From assembly GCF_037975245.1 (NCBI RefSeq), contig NC_092573.1, positions 4,833,501 to 4,897,500 on the forward strand: 64,000 nt of DNA, written 5' to 3'. Source of the stretch: Apostichopus japonicus. Lineage: Eukaryota > Echinodermata > Holothuroidea > Aspidochirotida > Stichopodidae. The position numbers and the translations under genes were made by a program. Below are positions 12,742 to 25,600 of the stretch, one piece after another. Every line of letters begins with the position of its first letter. Within the stretch, counting starts at the first letter, position 1. The notes beneath the pieces were generated by a model. That model saw only the letters and a program-made list of their open reading frames with translations, made no database searches and was not told the DNA's origin.

Positions 12742-13757
12742 ATATGTATATGAATGTAAGTGGCAATGGAATGCTAAATATTACAGATAAACATAATATG
12801 GACTTTTAAACCAGAATGCAAAACTGTATTGAGGTTTGATGGATCACTTCATCGTAACATGATATGAGCCAATGGTATCCTTGAAAGATATCATGAAAAA
12901 GTTTAATTTATATGAGTTTATGTTCATACTGTTGTCCCTGTTGTCCCTGTGATGCACTTTGTAGTATTCATTCATACAATAGTAGATTGCAAACGTAAAA
13001 CAAATGTAGTGTTAGTGTAATAATAGACAAATCAGATCATGTTTGATACTTTCAAGTATGGGACAGTTCTGTTCAACTTCTGTTGGACCGTTCCATTAAA
13101 TATGACACAGGTGGTGGTCGACTTAGCAGCTGTCCAAGAGTACATCATAACTGGAATCGTTACACAGAAGGTCCGGTTTGGGCCCTCGCATGACGACAAT
13201 TTCTTTCCCTAGACAACTTTGGTTCACCACCATTGAAAAGTTATATCCACAACATTTCAGCAAATTTTGACAAAAGCTCAGTCTAGGAGTAGCAACGTTA
13301 TCAGAAATGATTTCTCGGGACTTCAAATGACCTTCAACTTGATAATGTGTCTTGAAAATGGTCGCAGAACTTAACTCACAAAAACCTCTCACGAAACTTC
13401 AGCTAAATCGACGGAAACATGACGAAATGGCAGTCACTCAAACACGGTGGCAAAAAGTGTCAGAATTTCGGCAGAATCGAACGATAGCTGTACCTCAGCT
13501 AAAAGCTTCCGGCTGAGGTGAAAATGAGTACAGTAAATACACCCTTATCACTGCAGCGAAACATTAAGCGTCATTTCCGACTCATGACAAAAGGGTAAAA
13601 TTCCCGGTACTTGTCCCATAGAGATTATGCGATGACGTTGAGTTCTCAACTCCATATCTTGAAAAGTCTCCTCGTGGGAAGTTATTTTATCCGCACAGAA
13701 ATAAAATGCAAAAAGTTACACAATAATATAAATTTATTGTATATACATTATTCTTCC
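12742..13757. other. Intergenic, no gene supported
   Basis: An 89-codon open frame on the minus strand at 13123-13392 has no recognisable domain. Nothing else was seen before the P-like element. Confidence 0.45.
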
Positions 13758-13909
13758 CAGAGCCTTATATAGAGAGAGTTGCGACAACTCGGGTCCCGGA
13801 ATTTTCGATCACGTGACCTCATGGCACCATTTTGGGGCCAACTAATTCTGGCGGTATGATCGACAACAACGTACGTTCGAGCAGTCAACATCTGCGCTGC
13901 CATCACAAA

Positions 13910-14062
13910 ATGCCTGGCTGTTCAGCGTGGGGCTGTTCAAATCGTCCCGAAAACGGTTCAAAACTTTTCAGATTCCCAACAAACCTACATAGGAGGAAAA
14001 CATGGGAGGCAAAAGTAAACAGGCTTCACTGGAAGGCGAACTCCAATCACAAACTTTGTGAT
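13910..14062 (+). CDS. THAP zinc-finger first exon (partial gene)
   Basis: The frame starts at ATG 13910 with MPGCSAWGCSNRPENGSKLF, the classic THAP opening: the Cys-x4-Cys pair at residues 4 and 9, then a hydrophobic FP motif, an RRKTW block and a later Cys (residue 50). The frame reaches LCD and then a consensus donor GTGAGT at 14063 in phase 0, so the His-Phe end of the domain should be in the next exon. THAP domains bind DNA in the C2CH zinc fold; in P-type transposases they recognise the element's own ends. No following exon could be found before the right end of the element, so this is probably the leftover 5' exon of a transposase. A domesticated or alternatively spliced product cannot be excluded. 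Confidence 0.8.
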
Positions 14063-14104
14063 GTGAGTACTTCACCTAGGCCTAGTACAATGAACTAAGA
14101 TTCG

Positions 14105-14163
14105 TAACACAAGGCCTAGCCTAGTCCATAACCTGGTTATGGACTAGGCTAGGCCTTGTGTTA
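14105..14163. repeat. 59-bp near-perfect palindrome
   Basis: The arms 14105-14133 and 14135-14163 are perfect 29-bp reverse complements around one T. The arm contains CCTAGCCTAGTCCATAACC. It lies 43 bp after the THAP exon's splice donor. It could form a cruciform or a very stable RNA hairpin in the intron. Confidence 0.95.
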
Positions 14164-15373
14164 TTAACCAGGACTGTGGGTTACACCACACAGTCCTTAC
14201 AGCTATGTATGGTGCACTCTGCAGTGTACATACACGCATAGTTAACATCACAGAAAGCAGAGCATAAATTTCAGGCATGAATATGGTCTATTTTTAACAA
14301 GTTCTGATCAAGAAAGTTGCGATGTTGGGATGAGATCTGTTATAAGGTGCATAAAAATATCTCTGCAAAGTTTAGTGGGTATATTCCTTAAATTGAAGGC
14401 TCCAGCGTGGCAAGACAAATCGGGGATCTACGAAGCACAGTGTGCAATACAAATCACCAAGGGCTAGCCTAGCCCCCTAATGAAATCAGCTTGGCTCCAT
14501 TGAGTCATGAGCTTTTTCGGATTATTATTTATGAAAATTTGGGTGGCGATCTGGCAGACCATTGAAATGATTAATCATTCTGCTTTGCACTTGATGATTT
14601 GAATTGAACTGGTCCAGAACTCCACTATTTTTATGAAATAATATTGAAAAATTAGGTTACTAAAATATCACTGTAGGCTAGGTAAAAATATTTCCTAGAA
14701 CATTGTGTCCTGTTAGAGGATAGCAGGTAAAACTAACAGAGTCAACTGAAAACCATAGGCCAAATTAGGCTCAGGAATCATGTTTGTCCATGTCATACAA
14801 TCACATTTATGATTACAGTGAACTTGAATGAGAAGGGCAAAATTAGTAGAAATGATTAAACTAATTCTTACTATTGGCTTTTAATGTGACCAAAGAAGTG
14901 TTCCTGCTTCTAGAATTCTCTAGCACAATAAACATAAATTTTATACTGGGGAATTGATCGCCATATTCAATTTACTTTTATTTTGGCCTTCCATGTCCCA
15001 TGTACTGTGGAATGCCCCATTTCAAAGCTGTTTAGTTTTATTTTGGTGTTATAATGTAAAACAGTTTTTAGTTTTGCTGCTATGCAGAAATTATTAGTTT
15101 ACAAAATATAGTGTTGCATGAAAATCTTCATTTAGTTTTACTTTAGTATTTGTCTGTTTACTCTTTGTCTGTTTAAATTGTATTTTTGACTGGACTTATG
15201 GGTTACACATCTTAAACGTGTTAAGGCATAAATGTGTAATGCCTGGTAGGAATTGTAGATATACTTCCACAATTTTGTCCGTATATACTGTAAATGCCCT
15301 TCCCTTGCCCTATTTCATTGCCCTATTTCCCGGCAGAGAGTTATATTAAACAGATATGCAGAGGATTGTGCAA

Positions 15374-15513
15374 GTAACCACAATGTAATCATGATTGTAA
15401 TCACGATTACATTACAATGTAATCGTAATCGATTACTTCAACTTTAGGCTGTAATCGTAATCGTAATCATACATTCTCAAGTAATCGTAATCGATTACAT
15501 TCAGATGTAATCG
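15374..15513. repeat. GTAATCGTAATCGATTAC-rich stretch
   Basis: Multiple copies of TAATCG and its complement CGATTA occur over 140 bp, including GTAATCGTAATCGATTAC at 15481-15498. This is a simple self-complementary repeat inside the P-like element. Confidence 0.8.
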
Positions 15514-16105
15514 CCCCAAGCCTGATGTGATTGGTCCATTTAGTTACCATAGCAACCAATTTTCAAAGACCTAGCTTCATAATTCTGTGCACCATGTCAG
15601 TACCAGTCACATGTCCAAATATCAACTTCATCAGCCATTGCTAGCTCAAGTTACAGTTAATCCCAATTTTGACCAATCACAGGCTTTGTTTGGTTACCAT
15701 GGCAACAATGGAAGAATGTACATTATTCCGCAACTGTGCAATATGTGTTACAATATGATATATAACCAGTCATAATACAATTTTACCGTACCAGAATATC
15801 AACTGTTGAATTTTGACTTCCAAATGTGCCAACCTCATCCCCTTGAACTTGAGCGCAGCCAATCCCTCCCCCCCCCTCCCGTTCGACACTCGACGCCCTA
15901 CTTACACAGCCCCGGCGCCCAAAAGCACCACAACATTATCAGGCCAAAAATAAAACCCAGAATCCCGCTCACACTTCTACAATGCCATCGAAAAATTCCC
16001 CTATCCACCTGAACGCCCATTCCCACACATACTGTATGTTGCCCATTTGGCCCCAAAATGGCGCCCAAATTTCAGTTGTCGCAACTCTCTCTATATAAGG
16101 CTCTG

Positions 16106-17745
16106 ATTCTTCCTCTCTGAGAGCTCCCTCTTCTGTGTTATCGTCTGCAGAGGGAGGATGCGATACCATAGTGAACAGTGGGAAAATTTCAACGTCGAAA
16201 GGTCGTAAAAGGGAATATAGATTCTAGAATTCGTTTAAAGTGTATATAGATTATAGAATTCACATTACAGACTCGGTTTAGTCTAGTTCATCTCATTCTT
16301 GGTTCCAGTGCACTCAAAGCGATCATTGAACTGCGACGTCATATTGAAATCTTGATTCATATGAGTTGCTTGTAGACCAGACGAAGAGTCGGCAATACTG
16401 TGTTTAATAAACCCAATGGAATACCCAGTACTTCATTGTAGACTACTTAAACATTATAATAAAATCAGTTGGCTCTTTAGTGAAATGAAAAGCCCAAAAG
16501 GCCGAATGTGGAAGGGACAAAAAAATACGTAAAACTAGTTCACAAGTTCTGTAAGATGAAATTAATTTATTTCCTCATTTGCCTGGTACATCAGCAAGCA
16601 TGCTTCATGTTCGCCACAGTAAGATAACATAGATCAATATTTAAGGAAAAGGCCAAAAATAAAATAAAACCAATGAAACAAACGTGTGAGAGAACATTGT
16701 CCAATCAGTACACTCCAAATGTTTTAAATTCATTATTCCAAATAGTGAGTCTCAGAGTTTACTCTTTGAAATAATCCATTTAGTGTTGACCCTTTCCACT
16801 CAAAGAGTTCCACTGCTAGCAACAAAAGGAGTCACTTTATGTAATTTTAACACTACAAATATACTGAAACATTTTGTTACTGTTTTGAAACTAAACTTGC
16901 AAGATACACTCTCGGAAAACAGTCGAATAAATTGTTTTAAATGGGCAACCGATGTCAATATTTAGAGCCTGTTTGAGACTTCGTAGCTGCTCTGATTAAA
17001 TTGAACAGGAATCAGAAGGATGTATCTCCCTGCTATCATATCATAAACGAAACGGTGAATTTAGAACCATAAGGTGTCTTTTCTCTCAAAGACATCTGAA
17101 ATAATTTTAATTTTAGTTATATTTTGAAATATAAACAATTACTGTTTTAGTGTTTTCGATAACTTAACAAAGAAGTTCCGTTTGATAAATTATACAAGCA
17201 ACACTTATTTAAAATATATTCAAATATATGCATAATTCCCTAATATCTCCTAACATTTGATAAACCTTTGATTGTGAAATGCTTAAATAATTATGTTAAT
17301 AGTGACGTTTTCAAGGAACACTTTACTTTTAAAAAAGAAAGACCTGATATAGTATAATAATGTATCTCTATGAAATGAAATAATATGTTTTAAATCGGAT
17401 GTGACTATACAAACTACCAAAAGTGACTCGCCAAGTGGCTATACGATTCTCTGTAAGAATGTCCAGATTAAAGGTCAACGTTGTGCCTTTTTCCAGTACA
17501 TAATTATACGACCTATAAATATCTTGAGTAGAATTAGCATTCGCCTACTACGTGTCACCTTCTCGAACCTCATTGATCTAATTTCCAAGGAAGTAATTTA
17601 ATCACACATTTAGGAAGCTTGAGAAGAACTAATAAGCAAGTCTAGTTAAGTAGTATATAGCTTTATATAAAATATACACGAGAGAAAGAACGCTGTAAAA
17701 CCTTTAAGCAATATATGTATATACAGATTTAAATCAAGAATGATT
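16106..17745. other. Intergenic, no gene seen
   Basis: About 1.6 kb of AT-rich DNA after the target duplication (16106-16113). No gene or repeat was recognised. Confidence 0.5.
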
Positions 17746-17747
17746 TC

Positions 17748-17784
<37 letters not shown>

Positions 17785-17951
17785 ATATATATATAGATAT
17801 AGATATATATATATATAAACATATATATATATACATATATAAACATACATATATATATATATATGTGTGTGTGTATATATATATAGATATAGGTATATAT
17901 ATAAACATATATATATATACATATATAAACATACATATATATATATATATA
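17746..17951. repeat. Compound AT/GT microsatellite, duplicated unit
   Basis: Two successive copies of a roughly 100-bp compound unit, (AT)n-(GT)n-(TA)n-GATATAG-AT-rich-AAACATAC, lie head to tail. This shows duplication of a larger block within a microsatellite. The Ile/Tyr/His open frames here are artefacts. Confidence 0.9.
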
Positions 17952-19199
17952 ATTTTTATTTATGTTTTTATCGCATTTCTTTGAGAGTATGTACAGCAAA
18001 CTCCAATAGTACCATAAAGCATACATCTAAAATCCATCTCTAGATAACAAATCAATAAAACGGACACAAAGGATATTAGTTTACGGATATAAATTAACTC
18101 CGTAATTACCCAGTTAATTTAATACATATATTACTTTTCTGCAATAAACCTCTCGTATTTTTTTTTTATTATAGATATTATGTAACCCAGATAGACGATC
18201 TAAAAACGTCATCACTTCTCTTCAAAGTACTTTGTTTACAATGACACCACGCTACGGGCCTAATTGCTTAAAAGGAAAATTTGCTTCAATGTGCTCTTAA
18301 TAACCGTCATTATCAGGCGATTTTATAGATTAAATCCCGCAGAGAGCGATGCGAGTTTCCATACAGCATAAAGATAAACAATTTATAGTTAAGATGGTGC
18401 TCTCTCGTTCAGCAAGTTTTGTTTCCTATTTCCATTCTTTCTTGTCATTTCTCATATGGTTTCCGTCATGTTGTTATTGTACCTGTCATTGTCTTCATAA
18501 ATCGAACCTACATGGAAGACACGCCAATGTATCTTACGATATGTTTTATGTTTTGCTTCAACAGCTGATAATGATACTAAGAGTTACATAAATATTCAAA
18601 AGATCGCATCTGTGATTTTCACACATTAGAAAAATATCTCCGGTCTACTTTGGACATTAATTTCAAACATTTGAGATATAATAACCAACTATCCGTTGGG
18701 AAATTACGCCCATCGGTATTATTGAGATGTTATAAAATAAGAAGGAGACATTCTTACTAGCTAAGACGACATATGTTCAGTGAGGCGACAAGCTGACCAA
18801 CACAGTCTTGAAAGCAAAACGTCGAAAAGGAAAATTTTGAAACGTTTTATTTAATTTAAATTGAATAATCCACAGTAAACTGTTAGATTACAAACATGCT
18901 TTATTATTGACATAGTGAAGTATTTTGGTGTAAATTGAGCATACCCAAATATAATTATATATAGATATCACTATTTCTGAACTTCGTTTACTGAGCTGAC
19001 AAACCGGAGTTTGTTTCCCCAGTCACCAGATTATGCCTTGATCGATTCCTGTAGTAACACGAATATTCACTTGTGTGTTCTTAAAAGTGATGTTATTTGG
19101 ATGTAACACATCGTTTTCTCGTGATTTTTAGTCAACAATAGTCACATGTTAAAGCTGTTATTACCACGTGGTGCTTCTCTGTTTTGCTTTATAATTACC
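17952..19199. other. Intergenic, no gene seen
   Basis: An 80-codon open frame at 18349-18591 has no recognisable domain. Nothing else was noted. Confidence 0.5.
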
Positions 19200-20145
19200 A
19201 CGAGATGATATTTCATTATGACCGAATGATCCTATTTGTATTTACAATGTGATCCATATCGATTAATCGTATGTTGCTACTTATATGATCCCAGTATCAT
19301 TCGTATGTGATTCTCGCGTGATTAACATGTGATTCTATTTATGATTACCATCTGACATACATTATTACTGCAATTTTAATCATGAAATTGTCATTTATTG
19401 TAAACTAGTACATGTTATGACTTTACATATGATATCATGTCATTTATTATTCCACATGAAGCCATCGATCATTACCTTATGAATGATTTTACACAATGTA
19501 ATGTTACTATCCATTACAGTGTGATACGTTGTTGGTAACCATATGGTGACATTTAGTGCACCATGTGATGAAATCGATCATTGTGATTGTTTGATGTTAT
19601 TTGTTATAAAAAGTAATAATCTATTGTAATGACAACCACGTGATAGTATTCACCATATCATATCATATTGTTGTATATACCTTGTAATACCGCCTGATAT
19701 TATTAATATGACATCAATGTGATGCTGATCATCATAAAATGTCATGCTTTTTAAGCAACCATATAATGCCGTCTGATGATGGTAATGATCATTATGTGAT
19801 ACTATTTATGATTCCATGTAATGTTTTTCTTTGCTCTGTAATACCGTCTAATGCCATTAACGATCACATTGTGATGCTATTTATGATACCATGACATGTT
19901 TATTTACCATGAAATACCGTCTGATGCTATTCATGATTACTATGTGATGCTATTTCCCATACCGTGTCATGTTGTTGTAGTTACCATGTTATATCGTCTG
20001 ATGCCATTAACGATCACTATGTGATATTGTTTATCATACCGTGTCATGTTTTTTGTATAAGTCATGTAATACCGTCTGATACTGAAAATGATTGCCATGT
20101 TATGCTATTTATCATACATCTCGTATCATGTGACATAACTTATCT
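19200..20145. repeat. Degenerate ~76-bp satellite rich in GTGAT/ATCAT
   Basis: The GTCTGATG/GTCTAATG anchor recurs at 19771, 19846, 19919, 19996 and 20074, with spacings of 75, 73, 77 and 78 bp. Between anchors the order GATCA-TGTGAT-CTATTTATGAT-CATGT repeats. Upstream of 19700 the same words persist but the period is hard to see, suggesting an older, decayed part of one array. Confidence 0.75.
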
Positions 20146-21552
20146 TATCATTTGTTGACCTAAAAAGATCTGATGAATATCATTTTTCATCATTTCATTA
20201 TTTTTACCCTACTGCAAATGAAATCAGAGATTGTACTCTCTCTTTTTATTGGGGGGGGGGGGTAGTGTTGGGGGCATGGTCACGCAAAACCTCATAACCT
20301 AATTCCTACACTAATGTGGAAACTGCAAAGGTGATGGATTTAATCTAAGACCGGTTGATTTAAGGCTGAAGTGTGGAACAACTGGATATTTCCTAAAGCT
20401 ACTCGTGATATTGCCTGTTGTTCAACCTTTCGATGAAGTAAATCACTCGTCATTCGCCTGAAATTCAAGACACCGATGAAACGGGATATTCGGCAACATT
20501 GACGTCGAATTTGCTAAAGGCTGTTTCATATCTACAAATCAACATAGCCTCCTCGCATGATCAGACACTGAAGATTACAAACCAAATGTGGCGTATTTAT
20601 GATTCGGTGTAATGTAGTTTCAATATATCATACCTATATACTTCAGACTATATGGCGTGACTACGGAAATAAATCATAGTTCTTTAGCTACTGTAATCCT
20701 GACTGGCAACAGTAACATCAAAGAACTGCAGCAGTTTTTGTTTCTCTTGTCTTTGTAATGCAGCGTGTTGGGTATACCTTTGCGATATACGAAACAAGCC
20801 ATGTAATGTCCATATGCTGGATGCACATAACATAACTAAGCTATGTAACTAGTCACAGTCATTTTTCTCCTACTAATTAAAGAGTTTGGGCTAACTAATT
20901 AACTAACCCAATACTGTTAAATATTGTGACCTTAAAATTTCAAGAAAAGTTGTGTATTTGTTGCAAGTCTTTGACATTTTCTTGTTTCTTTATTCTTGAT
21001 ACTAATTTGTTACGCAGAGTCGATAGTATAATATGATATTTCTCCTTAAGCTGCTGATTTTTGACAGGAACTTGTGGCACCAAACAATGTTGTTAAAGGG
21101 AGATAATATACATGAAAAACACAATTTTAAGTTAGTTTAGTAAATTGATCGTACCTTATAAGTAAAATGCAATTAATTGCTAACTTTGGAGAAACCATAT
21201 CATGATTAAAGATTCGAAAATTGACTTGACCAAATCGTGACGTTCGGAAGAAATTTGTATGTCCCTAACAAATTCTTTAAGGTTACAGTATACTCTTTCC
21301 TATAGTTACGTCGAAACTAAGCAAACATGTTATAATGTTATTGTACACTGGCAACAATTAAAACGCCATGAAGTTTCTCCATAACGTTCAGGAAGCAATT
21401 CAAGCTGTCATTCTTCAAAATATTTAAATATAAAAGGAAAAAAGGCAGTTCACTCAAACTTACTACAATATCCAACTTCTTTACGCTAATCTAACAGCAT
21501 CCTCGCCATATTGTTCTGTCGGTGTCTTTCGGATGGTCTTGTGTATCTGTAT
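20146..21552. other. Intergenic / probable 3' UTR of the GPCR gene
   Basis: No coding signal was seen. A G run lies near 20252-20264. A minus-strand AATAAA at 20989-20994 lies about 560 nt beyond the GPCR stop and could be its polyadenylation signal, which is inferred only from the motif. Confidence 0.4.
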
Positions 21553-22686
21553 TCATTGTTTGGTTTCGTTACTGTTTAAACTGCCTTGTTGATTCCCCGC
21601 ACGTTTTTGTAGTGTGGGGCTTCCTCGGGTTAAGGAGGTCGTTCTTAAAGATACTAAAGTCCAGTTACGAGCCCTAAAAAGTGGCTCTTTAGCATTCAAC
21701 AATCCCGAATTACACCCACAAAGATGTCGAAGGATAATGCGAATCTTTCGACGATAATTCGAACTCATAGCGTAAAGAAGAAGTGGATTCAGACAGCACG
21801 AAAATAGCGGTAAAAGTTGCTGCATTGCAAAGAGAATTTCGATTCCAGAACGTTCAAAGATTCTGTGAGGATCCTCACAAAACTCGAACCACAAGGTAAA
21901 GACGTGATGCGGCAGCCAACAGACGGCAAAGCTAAGGGCGGCGATTAGTATGATAATAGCCAATCGAACACGTGATTTGTGACGTCTGTCGGGAGCGGTC
22001 TGGTGGTTCTGGTTAAAATATCTCAGACCATGAAGGAGCGTACCAGCAGTCATGGAGTAAAAGACAAATACGGCTATCAATGGAACACAGTATGACCCCA
22101 CGAAGAATATCGGAAAATATATCCTCGTTGCAAAAGATGTGTACGGCAAATGACAAACGCTGTCATATGGGTATATATCGGCCATTTTAATGGAAGGTGC
22201 AGCAAACGAAAATGAAATAGCCCATATCAGAATAACCGTCAAGAAAGCTCTTAACTTGGGATGATTGTTACTAGTGCCACCTCGTCTCCATCGCAAGGGT
22301 CTCGCAATGGCCTGGTATCTGTCCAAGCTTAATGCGGTAAAAGTGTACACCGAGACACCTTGAACGAGGAAAGTGATTCCGATGTACAGTTTACACATGT
22401 GTGTGGACATGATGAGACTACATTCATGATTATAAGCTAAGTTGACTGGTACAATGACAATCAAAAACATTAAGTCACCTAACGCAAGGTTGACAATCAT
22501 CAGATTCGGCGGAGTTCTCATGTCCCTATTAGCAAGCGAGATTATAACTAGGCTGGTATTCCCCAGAATTCCAATGATTAAAGCAGAAATCATGAAAACC
22601 ATCGAGGCACGACTATTCTCAAAAGCGCAAGGTTGAGTCTCGTTAAACATTTCGGGAAAATAGTGAGGAAATGATACCTCTTCCAT
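21553..22686 (-). CDS. Rhodopsin-class peptide GPCR, bombesin/endothelin-receptor-like
   Basis: A complete 377-aa seven-helix receptor of the plasma membrane, expected to couple a peptide ligand to a G protein. Visible class A landmarks are GN in TM1 (Asn43), NLALGD in TM2 (Asp71), Cys98 and Cys178 for the extracellular disulphide, LDRY (121-124) ending TM3, Trp155 in TM4, CWLP (256-259) in TM6 and NPLLLY (300-305) in TM7. Cys323/Cys325 are possible palmitoylation sites and Asn15 is an N-glycosylation sequon. The TM3 string GVSVYTFTALSLDRYQAI and the TM6 region are most like bombesin/neuromedin-B/endothelin-type receptors. The start is fixed by an in-frame TAG four codons upstream and an AAAATGG context. 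The frame is intronless, whereas vertebrate bombesin receptors have introns, so retroposition or lineage-specific intron loss is possible. The exact ligand class is uncertain. Confidence 0.93.
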   Translation of the reverse strand: MEEVSFPHYFPEMFNETQPCAFENSRASMVFMISALIIGILGNTSLVIISLANRDMRTPPNLMIVNLALGDLMFLIVIVPVNLAYNHECSLIMSTHMCKLYIGITFLVQGVSVYTFTALSLDRYQAIARPLRWRRGGTSNNHPKLRAFLTVILIWAISFSFAAPSIKMADIYPYDSVCHLPYTSFATRIYFPIFFVGSYCVPLIAVFVFYSMTAGTLLHGLRYFNQNHQTAPDRRHKSRVRLAIIILIAALSFAVCWLPHHVFTLWFEFCEDPHRIFERSGIEILFAMQQLLPLFSCCLNPLLLYAMSSNYRRKIRIILRHLCGCNSGLLNAKEPLFRARNWTLVSLRTTSLTRGSPTLQKRAGNQQGSLNSNETKQ

Positions 22687-25600
22687 TTTAATATTCTAAT
22701 TATTGTAGAATAAAAATAAGGTGAAAATATGCATCAAAGTAACCTATTCGTTGATAATCATCTAGGTATGTTCAGAAGCATAAATTCCTGGTGACCTTAT
22801 CTTATGACTTTAGACTGAGAGTGTCCTTCCCGATAAAGTACCAAAGCTAAATCAACAGCGAGTGCGAACAGCAGACGAATGAAAATAAATGTTCTGGATA
22901 TCAAGACATTCGTTGATTACCGTATATCACAGATCGTAGAGGTATAGTCAAAACGTTAAACCAAATATGAATTTTGTGTTTTCAATTGCTCCGTAAAATT
23001 AAATTAAAATTTAAATCGGCCCTATAAACATAGTTAGGAACATCGTTATCGTCGCTTTATCAACAAATATATATAAAATTATAAACATATTGTTCATAGC
23101 CTTTATATTTTCCTTTATCATTTCCCCGAAATTTCCAAGTTGTCGGAAAATACTTCATATGACTAATACACCTTATAGTACGTGAGTATGTTAACGATGT
23201 CGTTTTAGCTTAAACTGTGATAAATTTGAGTCAAAACTTTCCAATAGCAATGACAAATGCAAACAGAAATATCACCAACCATTTGCGGCCTGCTCCGACA
23301 AAAGCACATCCACACGTTCCAAAGACTTCCATTTCATACACAAAGAATCGGACAACATAAAGTTTTCGGTACACCCCTATGAGAAGAATTATTCACAGAC
23401 TAATCGTAAATCTCGAGATACTCCACGATATTGACATCAGCTGATGAGCGTTCTCACAAAAAATATTACTTTTCAATCTGTTTTTTTTCTGTTCCATGCA
23501 TCATCGTTCAATGTACCTGGATAAGATTAGTGAAATTCACGAGTCCAGAGTGAAAGTTTCACTACAGTCAACCAACCTGCCAATGAAGAGCTGGCCAATG
23601 TCGTCGTGTTACGTAGCTGGCTTTAATTTAGTTCTGACACAAAGATGACAAACACTCGGTTGCAGTTCCTCGATTTGTTGTACAATTTGCAGCCACCAGC
23701 AAAAGATGGCTTATCGATCCGGTTGCATGTGTATGCATCACTCCTATTGGTTGATTGTAAAGGCAGATAACCAATCACAAAGGGGGAGAGATTCATTTCA
23801 ACGGTACGGCTACAAAGGAAGTAATAAACTCCTAAAGGGTATATGCTAAGGTAGTAGTGATGGTGGCTTTACCGCTCTTCAACATTTAGAAATAAACTAC
23901 GCAATCGAGTTCGAAGGGTAAGAGAAAGATTAACACAAAGACAGACCAGCATGTAAGAAAACACTGCGTCCAGTATTTTGTGGACATTATATTAATAATT
24001 TATTCTTATTGTAGGCAGATTTATTGAGACGTAGACAAGACAAAAAATCGATAAACGTAATCTTTTCCAAAGTTGCGTTGATTTCACCTCCGGTCTCAAC
24101 AATTGCTGACGTTTTAGGTCCTTCTTATCCTTTTCATTTTGACAGGGAACAGAATTAAACAAAATGACCTTGTCTTGTCTGTTTTGGGAGGAAAAATAAA
24201 TCAAAATGAATTGTTTAAGGATATGATTGGAGGTACACTGAGGTTAAAAAAAATTCACTTTTTTATTTTCATCAATTAATTTCTTGCCTTCTGGTATAAG
24301 ATAATTACTTGAACTTCATGAGGTCACTTTACTGGAGGGCGTGGAACAACAACGTCAAACTACGTGTTTTGATTTATTGATTTGATTTTATCGCTCAATC
24401 CATTGATTGTTGTAAGATTGATTTACAATGCACCGCATAAAAACGTTAACACAAACAAAATAAAACTGACCCTTCACAAAAGACAACAAAAAGGATTTAT
24501 GAGAAGCAACGCAATATTGCTCACAAAGTTTAAAATTGGAAAACGGCGTTACAATTAACCGACAGCCAAACGTTTTACATTAAGAATGTCGACAACGGAG
24601 CGAGGTTTTATTTTTTCAACAAAAGTTACGAAATCAACCGACAACTGGAATTTAGACAAAACGATTATATCTATTGGAAAGGGGGTGGGGACGGGGCCAA
24701 GTTTTGTAAGGCTCACATGTTACCTCAAATAGCCGTATTTATTAATTAATTAATTATTGTTTAATTATTTTTAATTATTTTTTTATATTTGACAAAGGTG
24801 CCAGGAAAGACAAAGAATGGTCGTCTTGGGCGCTACATTACCATTTAAGTAGCACACCGGCTCAGGAATCATATCAGTAAAAGAATATGAGTTTGATACT
24901 TTGGCAGTAATAAATGATATTCAGAATATAAATATATTACGGACAAAACTATACGTCGAATCACTCGACTTTTTTGGAGGGGTGGGGGGGGGGGGCTTTC
25001 TGTCGTCAGTCCTCCAGCACAATCCTGAAGGACCTGTGCCTTGCGCAATACGTCTAATTCAGTCTATTGTGTGTGAGCTATAGGTATCACCAATATAAAT
25101 TAAACTATTAACACAGTATAGATGCAAATGAATATTAGTGTCATGGTCAAACACGTAGCAGCTCAGTAATGTTTACCCTGCAGATGGTGGCCTTGATATG
25201 GCAACATGTTGCCTCTCTTTATCTTTGAGATTAATCCTGCTCTTGCAATGTTTTATACCGAAAGCATATATATCTGTTACCTCGACGTATGAGAGATTGT
25301 AGTAACTAGAACATTACAACTCTGTATAAGTACTCTTGTTATCCATATCTGATTACTCCCTAGATTTATTTACGCTAATACCTATTTTTGGGAGTTCCAA
25401 ATTGGTTCCGGGAAATGAAAACCGGGGAACTGAAGACATATAGGCTAGTACGGTAAAACATTTAGGTTTGAATACTTAATACAGTCTAAGAATAATTTAG
25501 AATATCGTAAATAGGTAGCATGTCAGGGTCCCATTGCATGTTGTGTAAGCTCTCGAAAAAGATAAAAATAAATTATAATTATAAAACATACAACATACGA

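Larger units (their letters stand above)
13758..16105 (+). mobile_element. P-element-like DNA transposon, internally deleted
   Basis: Perfect 32-bp terminal inverted repeats lie at 13758-13789 and 16074-16105, starting CAGAGCCTTATATAGAGAGA. A second inverted block, CCATTTTGGGGCCAA, lies at 13827-13841 and 16047-16061. The element is flanked by an identical octamer, ATTCTTCC, at 13750-13757 and 16106-16113. Eight-bp duplications fit the P and hAT superfamilies; the THAP-domain exon just inside the left end favours P, whose transposases begin with a THAP domain. The rest of the 2348 bp shows no RNase H-like catalytic domain, so this copy is non-autonomous. The perfect TIRs and duplications suggest a fairly recent insertion. 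Confidence 0.85.
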
